From Streptomyces noursei (GTDB taxonomy: Bacteria; Actinomycetota; Actinomycetes; Streptomycetales; Streptomycetaceae), in contig NZ_CP070326.1 of assembly GCF_016917755.1 (NCBI RefSeq), forward strand, positions 992,001-1,056,000: a stretch of DNA of 64,000 nucleotides, in the 5' to 3' direction. Of the stretch, positions 57,587 to 64,000 are shown piece by piece (within the stretch, counting starts at the first letter, position 1; the number at the start of each line of letters is the position of its first letter). A model generated the notes under the pieces. That model was given only the letters and a program-made list of their open reading frames with translations, was not told the DNA's origin and did not search any database. Both the position numbers and the translations under genes were made by a program.

Positions 57587-57687
57587 CCGGAGCCGTTGCT
57601 CGACTACCGGCTCCTCGACCGGCTCCTCGGCCCTGGTCCGCTTTCCCGTCGCTCTGCAGGCGCAACTTCTCCGTTTGCGCTGCGGGC

Positions 57688-58125
57688 TCAGTTGGGCCGC
57701 GTCCCCCGAGTAACGGGGATCTTGGTGGTCTCGCCCTTCGCTGCCTCCAGCGGCACCCGGACGGTGAGGATGCCGTCGGTGTAATCCGCGGTCGCCCTGT
57801 CGCCGCGGGCCCCTGCGGGCAACCGCACCGCGCGGGCGAACGAGCCGTAATGGAACTCCGAGCTCTCCTTGGTTTCTTTGCGCTCCTCGCGCTCGGCGCG
57901 GATCGTCAGGAAATCGCCCGTGACGTCGATCTCCAGATTCTTCTCCGGTTCGATGCCCGGCAGCTCCGCCTTGACCTGGTACGCGTCCGCCTCCAGGTGC
58001 TCCTCGATGCGGATCTCATGGGTACCGAAGTGCCACGGCCCGCCGAGGATGCCACCTTCCAAGCGGTCGAACACGTCCTGCATCGAGAGGGTCCGTGCCG
58101 GGTGGCGTTGCAGTACGTTGCCCAT
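57688..58125 (-). CDS. Hsp20/alpha-crystallin small heat-shock protein
   Basis: A 145-residue small heat-shock protein. The alpha-crystallin domain spans about 38-140: IRIEEHLEADAYQVKAELPG, EKNLEIDVTGDFLTIRAERE, FHYGSFARAVRLPAGARGDR, ATADYTDGILTVRVP. The A-x-x-x-n-GVL motif appears as YTDGILTVRVP. It acts as an ATP-independent holdase; the M. tuberculosis relative HspX (Rv2031c) is the classic DosR target. GAGGAG is five bases before ATG 58125. A perfect DosR-like palindrome lies 108 bases upstream. Confidence 0.93.
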   Translation of the reverse strand: MGNVLQRHPARTLSMQDVFDRLEGGILGGPWHFGTHEIRIEEHLEADAYQVKAELPGIEPEKNLEIDVTGDFLTIRAEREERKETKESSEFHYGSFARAVRLPAGARGDRATADYTDGILTVRVPLEAAKGETTKIPVTRGTRPN

Positions 58126-58232
58126 CGTTGCTCCTCAGTCAAGACGGCCACGGGGCGGTGGAACGCTGCCCCTCGTTGTCGAGCCTGCGCCTCGGCCCTG
58201 GGCCGGCCAATGAGCCGATGGGCGCTGATCCC

Positions 58233-58246
58233 GGGCCGAACGGCCC
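58233..58246. promoter_or_regulatory. DosR/DevR-like palindrome upstream of the hsp20 gene
   Basis: GGGCC-GAAC-GGCCC, perfect arms, 108 bases before the Hsp20 start. The 58126-58617 divergent region contains no gene I can support. Confidence 0.52.
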
Positions 58247-58482
58247 ACGGCGCGGCGACGAATCACGGAGGTGAGCGCTCCGTGCGTCAGTTGCCCGTCG
58301 GCCGCTCGCACTACCGTGGTGGGGTGGCCGAGCCACGTACACCGGCCGCGGTGGGGAGCGTGCCGGGGCGCGGACGGCTGCCGGACGGACGGGGTGCGCA
58401 CGCAGCTGCGCGCGCGTTGTCGCACGACACGGGGCTGCGACACCTTCACGGTGCGATTGGATTGCCAGCCCACCTCTGTCAG

Positions 58483-58496
58483 GGGTCGTCCGGCTC
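58483..58496. promoter_or_regulatory. DosR/DevR-like site upstream of a USP gene
   Basis: GGGTC-GTCC-GGCTC, imperfect arms, 122 bases before ATG 58618. Confidence 0.38.
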
Positions 58497-58617
58497 TCCC
58501 TCCGGCCGACCGGCCAGAGCATCCGGCGTCGCGGGGACCGACCGGCCCTCCCGCGAAGCGCGCGCACTGCGCAGTCTGGGAGACACGATGCGCGCGTCCG
58601 TCGCGTGGGAGGCAGCC

Positions 58618-59502
58618 ATGACACGCCCCGTGACCGTTGGAGTCGACGGCTCGCCCGCGGGCCTGGCCGCCGCTGACTGGGGTGCCCGCGAGGCGCTGCT
58701 CAGAGACCTGCCTCTGCGACTGATCCACGCCTGGGAACGGCAGCACCACTCGCACACCTCGCTTCCCGGGCCGGCGGCCCCCAGCCGCTGGTCGGAGGGC
58801 ATTCCCTTGGTGGTGACCGACCGGCTGCGGCGTCGCTACCCGGGCCTCGACATCACGGCGGACCACATCATCGGCCCACCGCGCGACGTACTGTGCCGAG
58901 CCTCGAAGGGAGCCGAAGCGCTGGTGGTCGGCGCGGCCGGAGTGGGCAGGCTCGCCGGCTTCCTGCTCGGCTCGGTGAGCATGGCCACCGTCGCCCACGC
59001 CGAAGCACCCGTCGTCCTCGTGCGGACCGGGGTTTCAGAAGGACAGCCGCTTCCCGGTGCGGAACCGGGACCGCCCCCTCCAGTGGTGCTCGGATTGGAT
59101 CTCAGCCGCCCTTGCGGCGAAGTAGTCGACTTTGCCTTCAAGGCCGCAAACGTGCGCGCCGCGCCCCTGGTGGTTGTGCACGGCTGGAACCCACCGCCGT
59201 ATCGCCTCTATGGACTCGGCGCGGCATTGAAGTTCGGCACCGACCTCTCGGCCGAGGAACGCGCATCCGTACGCCAGGCGCTACAGCCGTGGCGGGAACG
59301 CTACCCGGGTGTGGAGGTCGTGGCTCAGGCCGTGATCGGCGAGCCCGCACACCACCTGCTCGACGCGGCAGCACATGCCGCGCTCGTCGTCATCGGACGG
59401 CACCGCCGGGCAACGCTGTCCCCGCTGCCCCACATCGGGCACACCGCGGACGCCGTCCTGCACCACTGCCCCGCCCCGGTCGCCGTCGTCCCACACAGCT
59501 GA
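58618..59502 (+). CDS. Tandem universal stress protein
   Basis: A 294-residue two-domain USP: PVTVGVDGSPAGLAAADWGA and LVVGAAGVGRLAGFLLGSVS in domain one, PVVLGLDLSRPCGEVVDFAF and LVVIGRHRRATLSPLPHIGH in domain two. Domain one carries the nucleotide loop in variant form. It ends CPAPVAVVPHS. GGGAGG is five bases before ATG 58618. It stands divergent to hsp20 and upstream of the PEP synthase gene. Confidence 0.92.
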   Translation: MTRPVTVGVDGSPAGLAAADWGAREALLRDLPLRLIHAWERQHHSHTSLPGPAAPSRWSEGIPLVVTDRLRRRYPGLDITADHIIGPPRDVLCRASKGAEALVVGAAGVGRLAGFLLGSVSMATVAHAEAPVVLVRTGVSEGQPLPGAEPGPPPPVVLGLDLSRPCGEVVDFAFKAANVRAAPLVVVHGWNPPPYRLYGLGAALKFGTDLSAEERASVRQALQPWRERYPGVEVVAQAVIGEPAHHLLDAAAHAALVVIGRHRRATLSPLPHIGHTADAVLHHCPAPVAVVPHS

Positions 59503-59554
59503 GCATTGCAGGGCGGGCACAGGCCGCCGTGGGTGTACCCCAGTCCCAGAAGTC

Positions 59555-59640
59555 GCCAGTCGTGGGGGGCGATAGCGACGGGGCACGACGCGTGGTGTGT
59601 GCGGCAGGATCCCGTTCAGCGGACTGCCAAAGGCGCCTGC
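59555..59640 (-). pseudogene. 3' remnant of a universal stress protein gene
   Basis: The minus strand holds GAFGSPLNGIL followed, in another frame, by THHASCPVAIAPHD, which closely matches the end of the USP at 31652-32524 (HHASCPVAIVPHD). A frameshift and lack of upstream sequence mark it as a relic. The remainder of 59503-59898 shows no gene. Confidence 0.65.
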
Positions 59641-59898
59641 CTCTCTCCGTACAGGCTGCCACGGATGCCCGCCGGTGCGCGGGATGGCCGGCTCCGACGA
59701 ACGGCTGCTGGGCGTCGTGATCGGAGGCCACCCGGTCCCCAGTAGAGCCACCCAGCCCATTGCCCTCAGCCGACATGCCACGGCACAACGGAAGCTACCC
59801 CGGCGGACAGTGACCGGGCTCTCCGTATCCGGAAGCTGGCACACCGTGTGCCCCGGGCCCGCCGATGACCGGCTCGACCCATCCGTAAGGAAAAGATC

Positions 59899-62337
59899 AT
59901 GACTCCTGAGAACGGCAAAGGCGACCTGGTGCGGTGGTTCGAGGACATCACGGTGGGCGACACAGCCGTGGTCGGCGGCAAGAACGCCTCGCTCGGGGAG
60001 ATGGTCCGGAACCTCGCGTCGCAGGGCGTCCGCGTCCCCGGCGGATTCGCCACCACGGCGCACGCCTACCGGGAGCTGCTGGAGGCGGCCGGCCTGCACT
60101 CGCGTATCCGCGAACAGATCGACGCCCTGCACGAGGGTGCCGATCTCGCGGAGGTGGGCAAAAAGATCCGCCGGATGTTCCGTGCCGCCGAGCTTCCGCC
60201 ACCCCTGGCCGAGGCCGTCCGGAACGCCTACCGGGAGCTGGGCGCCGCCCTGCACAAGGGGAACCCGGATGTGGCGGTGCGCTCCAGCGCCACGGCCGAG
60301 GACCTGCCTGAGGCGAGTTTCGCCGGCCAGCAGGAAACGTTCTTGAACATCACCGGGGAGGCGGCACTGCTGGACGCCTGCAAGCGCTGCTACGCGTCGC
60401 TGTTCACGGACCGGGCGATCAGCTACCGCGAGCACCATGGGTTCGATCATCTCAAGGTGGCGTTGTCGATCGGAGTGCAGCAGATGGTCCGCTCCGACAA
60501 GGCCGGAGCAGGCGTGATGTTCTCACTTGACACCGACAGCGGCTTTCCCCGTGTGGTGCTGGTCAACGCGTCATGGGGCCTGGGCGAGTCGGTCGTCTCA
60601 GGCGCCGTGGACCCCGACGAGTACCAGGTCTTCAAGCCGTTGCTGGAGCGGACGGAGCTCACACCGGTCATCTCGAAGACGGTCGGCGGGAAACAGAGCA
60701 AGATCGTCTACGGTCGGTCCGGGAACGAGCCCACAGTCACCGTCGACACCAGCAGTGAGGAACGGGCGGCCCACGTCCTGGACGACCGCGAAATCCTGCA
60801 GTTGTCCCGGTGGGCCGTGGCCATCGAGAGGCACTACGGCCGCCCCATGGACATCGAGTGGGCCAAGGACGGCATCAGCGGCGATCTCCACATCGTCCAG
60901 GCCCGGCCGGAGACGGTCCAAGCCCGCAAGCGGTCCGCCACGCTGCGCTCGTACCGGCTCAATGAACACGGCACGCGGCTGATCAGCGGACTGGCCATCG
61001 GCGACGCCATCGCCGCCGGGAAGGTCTGCAACCTCCGCGATGCCGAGGAGATCGGCAGGTTCGAGACCGGTGCCGTGCTTGTCACCGGTGCCACCGATCC
61101 GGACTGGGAACCCATCATGAAACGGGCGGCCGCCATCGTCACCGACCACGGCGGGCGCACCTCACACGCCGCCATCGTCAGCCGCGAACTAGGAGTCGCC
61201 GCCGTCGTCGGCACGGGAAACGCCACCACCACACTCACCGACGGCCAACAGATCACCGTCTGCTGCGCGGAGGGCGAGGAGGGCCACGTCTATGAGGGCA
61301 TCCTCGATTACGACGAGCGCGACATCGATCTGACGCGCGTCCCCGCCACAACGACCAAGGTGATGCTCAACATCGCCAACCCCTCGGCGGCTTTCCGCTG
61401 GTGGCGGCTACCGGCCGACGGGGTGGGTCTGGCCCGGATGGAGTTCATCGTCAACAACCACATCAAGATCCACCCCATGGCCCTCGTCCACTACGACGAC
61501 CTCGACGACGAAGCCATCCGGCAACGGATCGCCGAACTCACCCCCGGTTACGACGACAAGGCGGAGTTCTTCGTCGACCGCCTGGCGTACGGCATCGCCC
61601 GCATCGCCGCGGCCTGGTGGCCGAAGCCGGTCATCGTCAGGATGAGCGACTTCAAGACCAACGAGTACGCCAAACTCATCGGCGGACAGGCATTCGAACC
61701 ACCGGAAGAGAACCCCATGTTGGGCTGGCGGGGCGCGAGCCGCTACTACAGCGAGGGCTACCGGGCAGGATTCGGTCTTGAATGCCGCGCCCTCCACCGG
61801 GTCAGGAACGCCATAGGGTTGTCCAACACCATCGTCATGATCCCGTTCTGCCGCACCCTCCAGGAGGCCGACCGCGTCCTTGCGACCATGGCCGAACACG
61901 ACCTGGTCCGCGGGCGGGACGGCCTGGAGACCTATGTGATGGCGGAAATCCCGTCCAACATCATCCTCGCCGGACAGTTCGCCGACCGCTTCGACGGCTT
62001 CTCCATCGGCAGCAACGACCTCACCCAGCTCACCCTCGGCGTCGACCGCGACTCCGAACGACTGTCGGAACTCTTCAACGAACGCGATCCTGCCGTCACC
62101 GAGAGCATCCAGACCCTGATCGACGCGGCCCACCGCGCAGGCCGCAAGGTCGGCCTGTGCGGCCAACGTCCCAGCGACGACCCGGACTTCGCCCGCATAC
62201 TGGTACGCGCCGGCATCGACTCGATCTCCGTCACCCCCGACAGCTTCCTGCTCGTGAAGCACAACGTCGCCGCAGCCGAGAGCGCCCCGGAGCAGCAGAA
62301 ACAGCGCGGAGCGGAAGACGCCGAAGTCCCGAGCTGA
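59899..62337 (+). CDS. ppsA: Phosphoenolpyruvate synthase
   Basis: An 812-residue PEP synthase (pyruvate, water dikinase). The ATP-grasp domain comes first (VGGKNASLGEMVRNLASQGV, RSSATAEDLPEASFAGQQET), then the phosphohistidine domain with His423 in GGRTSHAAIVSRELG, and a PEP/pyruvate barrel with RMSDFKTNEYAKLIGG, NPMLGWRGASRY, SIGSNDLTQLTLG and catalytic Cys754 in GLCGQRPSD. It converts pyruvate and ATP to PEP, AMP and phosphate, the entry to gluconeogenesis from acetyl-CoA-derived carbon. AAGGAAAAG precedes ATG 59899. Its place in the island links carbon rerouting to the stress genes. Confidence 0.95.
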   Translation: MTPENGKGDLVRWFEDITVGDTAVVGGKNASLGEMVRNLASQGVRVPGGFATTAHAYRELLEAAGLHSRIREQIDALHEGADLAEVGKKIRRMFRAAELPPPLAEAVRNAYRELGAALHKGNPDVAVRSSATAEDLPEASFAGQQETFLNITGEAALLDACKRCYASLFTDRAISYREHHGFDHLKVALSIGVQQMVRSDKAGAGVMFSLDTDSGFPRVVLVNASWGLGESVVSGAVDPDEYQVFKPLLERTELTPVISKTVGGKQSKIVYGRSGNEPTVTVDTSSEERAAHVLDDREILQLSRWAVAIERHYGRPMDIEWAKDGISGDLHIVQARPETVQARKRSATLRSYRLNEHGTRLISGLAIGDAIAAGKVCNLRDAEEIGRFETGAVLVTGATDPDWEPIMKRAAAIVTDHGGRTSHAAIVSRELGVAAVVGTGNATTTLTDGQQITVCCAEGEEGHVYEGILDYDERDIDLTRVPATTTKVMLNIANPSAAFRWWRLPADGVGLARMEFIVNNHIKIHPMALVHYDDLDDEAIRQRIAELTPGYDDKAEFFVDRLAYGIARIAAAWWPKPVIVRMSDFKTNEYAKLIGGQAFEPPEENPMLGWRGASRYYSEGYRAGFGLECRALHRVRNAIGLSNTIVMIPFCRTLQEADRVLATMAEHDLVRGRDGLETYVMAEIPSNIILAGQFADRFDGFSIGSNDLTQLTLGVDRDSERLSELFNERDPAVTESIQTLIDAAHRAGRKVGLCGQRPSDDPDFARILVRAGIDSISVTPDSFLLVKHNVAAAESAPEQQKQRGAEDAEVPS

Positions 62338-62529
62338 TGAAGCACCGCGTTCTCACAGTGCCGAAGGCCAGGAACGCGAGGTATGCGGGCGGCACCCGGC
62401 GCCCAGCCGTCCGCGCCGAGACCGTCCTCCGTGCCGCAGTATTGGCGCGGGTCAGCGTCGGGCCAACCTGCCGGAACGGCACGCCAGGTACCGAGCAGGC
62501 GCGGACGGCTCACCGGTCCAGGGCTGACA

Positions 62530-63003
62530 TCACGACTGGTGGTCGCGGCCCACATCGCGGACGAGTTCCAGGCCGAGGACACGGTCCAGGTAGGCGAATG
62601 CCTCGAACCTGGCGCCGTCCGGGATCTCTTGCTCCGTTGCGACATGGCGCAGCACGGTCAGGACCCCGGGAATGCCGATGTCGTCGGCGAGTGCGCTGTG
62701 GGCCCGGCAAAGGACGCCCTCGGGGATCGGCCTGGACGGCGACCGTGCCCATTCGGCTACCCGGCCACGCCAGTCGGCGAGCGTCTGTTCGGCGTCGGCC
62801 AGCATGCCGGGGGTAAGAGTGATCGGCTCATGGTGAGGTTGGCTCAACAGCGCCAGCCGGAGGGCCAGCGGGTCTGCGCTCACCCCTCCGTGAAGTCCTG
62901 GGATCGCCGTGAGGCGCTGCTGCACAGGCCCGACCTCGATCCACACGCAATGCTCGGAATCCGTTCCTTCGTTATCGGACACATGGACGTCGGCGGCCGC
63001 CAA
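62530..63003 (-). CDS. C-terminal fragment of a cysteinyl-tRNA-synthetase-like protein
   Basis: About 157 residues. PLALRLALLSQPHHEPITLT, MLADAEQTLADWRGRVAEWA, ALADDIGIPGVLTVLRHVA, EIPDGARFEAFAYLDRVLGL and ELVRDVGR match the DALR anticodon-side domain of actinobacterial cysteinyl-tRNA synthetase paralogues. The catalytic HIGH and KMSKS parts are absent. The TTG at 63003 and GTG at 62982 are the only starts and neither has a ribosome site. The IS3-family element begins about 20-30 bases beyond, so insertion probably removed the 5' portion. It is likely non-functional. Confidence 0.55.
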   Translation of the reverse strand: MAAADVHVSDNEGTDSEHCVWIEVGPVQQRLTAIPGLHGGVSADPLALRLALLSQPHHEPITLTPGMLADAEQTLADWRGRVAEWARSPSRPIPEGVLCRAHSALADDIGIPGVLTVLRHVATEQEIPDGARFEAFAYLDRVLGLELVRDVGRDHQS

Positions 63004-63097
63004 ACCGGCCGCGACGGGTGGGTTGAACTGAACCGGATTTTGTAGCGGCCCTGAAGCCAGGCATGATCGCCTCGGCAGATGGGAGAACGCAGGTCCG

Positions 63098-63409
63098 ATG
63101 CCCGCACCACGGAAGTACCCCGACGAGCTGCGCGAGCGAGCCGTCCGCGAAGTCCAGACCTCAGGCCGTCCGGTCGCTCACGTGGCCCGTGACCTCGGTA
63201 TCCACAAGGAAGCCCTGCGTGGCTGGGTCCGCCAGGCCGAGGCCGACCAGGGCAGCCGGTCCGACCTGCTGACCACGGCCGAGCGGACTGAGCTGGCCCA
63301 ACTCCGCAAAGAGATAGCCGAGTTGCGACGGGCGAACGAGATCCTGAAGGCCGCCAGCGTGTTTTTCGCGAAGGAGCTCGACCAGCCCCGCACGAGGCCG
63401 ACGCGGTGA
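63098..63409 (+). CDS. IS3-family transposase OrfA
   Basis: A 103-residue protein with an N-terminal helix-turn-helix (RKYPDELRERAVREVQTSGR, VAHVARDLGIHKEALRGWVR) and a leucine-zipper-like helix (LAQLRKEIAELRRANEILKA) ending in ASVFFAKEL, the standard IS3 OrfA layout. It binds the element ends. The stop overlaps the OrfB start; a -1 slip near the T run at 63360-63365 could also make the OrfAB fusion transposase. Confidence 0.93.
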   Translation: MPAPRKYPDELRERAVREVQTSGRPVAHVARDLGIHKEALRGWVRQAEADQGSRSDLLTTAERTELAQLRKEIAELRRANEILKAASVFFAKELDQPRTRPTR

Positions 63410-64000
63410 TCAACCACCTCCGCGACGACTTCGGGGTCGAGCCCGTATGCCGGGAACTGGACCTGTCGGTCTCGGCATACAACGCCCGCCGCAAGCGCCC
63501 GATGTCCGCCCGGCGCCAGCGCGACGCACACCTCACCGAACGCATCCGCCGTATCCACGCTGCTTCCGGCGAGACTTACGGAGCCAGACGCATCCACCGC
63601 CAGCTGGGGCGCGAGGGCATCGCCGCGGCCCGCTGCACCATCGAGCGGCTGATGCGCGAGGACGGCCTGGAAGGCGTGATCCGCGGGCAGCGGCGCCGCA
63701 CCACCATCCCCGAGCCGTCCGCTCCCAGACCGCCGGACCTGGTCAACCGGCACTTCACCGCCCACCGCCCCAACCAGCTCTGGGTCGCCGACCTCACCTA
63801 CATCCGCACCTGGTCGGGCTGGGTCTACGTCGCCTTCGTCCTGGACGTGTACTCGCGGATGATCGTCGGATGGCAGCTTGCCACCCACATGCGCACCGAT
63901 CTTCCACTGGACGCCCTGGAGATGGCCCTGTGGCGGCGCGGGATCAAGAAGGGCTCGGGTCTCATTCATCACAGCGACCGCGGTTCGCAATACGTGTCCA
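63406..64000 (+). CDS. IS3-family transposase OrfB, 5' part
   Basis: The reading frame starts at GTG 63406 (GTGA overlap with orfA) and remains open to the window end, about 198 residues. It has the HTH_21 region (RIRRIHAASGETYGARRIHR, RLMREDGLEGVIRG) and the first catalytic block of the rve/DDE integrase core: NQLWVADLTYIRTWSGWVYV with the first Asp, then VLDVYSRMIVGWQLA with the following strand, and HHSDRGSQY with the second Asp. The final Glu lies outside the window. No internal stops, so it may be active. Confidence 0.93.
   Translation, partial: MINHLRDDFGVEPVCRELDLSVSAYNARRKRPMSARRQRDAHLTERIRRIHAASGETYGARRIHRQLGREGIAAARCTIERLMREDGLEGVIRGQRRRTTIPEPSAPRPPDLVNRHFTAHRPNQLWVADLTYIRTWSGWVYVAFVLDVYSRMIVGWQLATHMRTDLPLDALEMALWRRGIKKGSGLIHHSDRGSQYVS

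Larger units (their letters stand above)
63025..64000 (+). mobile_element. IS3-family insertion sequence, truncated by the window edge
   Basis: Two overlapping genes, orfA and orfB, with the IS3 layout, follow a non-coding left end of about 70 bases. The left boundary near 63025 is estimated from where the cysteinyl-tRNA-synthetase-like sequence stops; the terminal repeat cannot be confirmed without the right end. Confidence 0.75.

Noticed and set aside
58531..58548. GGGAC...GGCCC before the USP at 58618
   Set aside because: The gap is five bases, one too many for the motif.

Overview
The window is high-GC actinobacterial DNA, almost certainly Streptomyces. The support is strong third-position G+C, GTG starts, purine-rich GGAGG-type ribosome sites, tightly overlapping operons, and families typical of streptomycetes (Kdp, DUF1918, DUF1876, many universal stress proteins, trypco/NACHT conflict genes, IS3 and Tn3 remnants). 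No rRNA, tRNA or CRISPR array was seen.

Layout. 1-1.9 kb: start of a secreted-protein gene, decayed fragments and a 25-codon gene resembling ribosomal protein bL37. 1.9-17.5 kb: a potassium island with an APC-type permease, a divergent KdpD sensor kinase, the kdpF-A-B-C-E-D operon, and a TrkA-N/ion-channel-like protein. 17.5-27 kb: an accessory segment. It holds a truncated WXG100-like gene facing a broken NucA/NucB-like gene, a secreted possible beta-pore/lectin protein, a graveyard of transposase pieces, a two-gene trypco1 plus trypsin-NACHT-HEAT module (the best candidate for a conflict or immune system), and a dead L,D-transpeptidase.

27-62.3 kb: a long stress/dormancy island. It has nine usable universal stress protein genes plus two remnants, three CBS proteins, an Hsp20, DUF1918 and DUF1876 proteins, two PNPOx-like proteins, a slipin, a beta-CASP metallo-nuclease, a CRP-like sensor domain, a SpoIIAA-like protein and a PEP synthase. 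Two energy operons sit inside it: acetyl-CoA synthetase with a pyruvate-dehydrogenase-like E1alpha/E1beta/E2 and an acyl carrier protein, and a nine-gene V/A-type rotary ATPase. The gene set parallels the mycobacterial DosR dormancy regulon (Hrp1, HspX, Rv0569, Rv1738, USPs). I found at least a dozen upstream palindromes of the form GGGMC-N4-GKCCC (some with a mismatch), which have the geometry of a DosR/DevR box. The working model is a hypoxia/dormancy regulon controlled by a DevR/OsdR-like regulator encoded elsewhere.

62.3-64 kb: a C-terminal cysteinyl-tRNA-synthetase-like fragment cut by an IS3-family element that runs off the end. A second copy of that gene end survives at about 41.4 kb.
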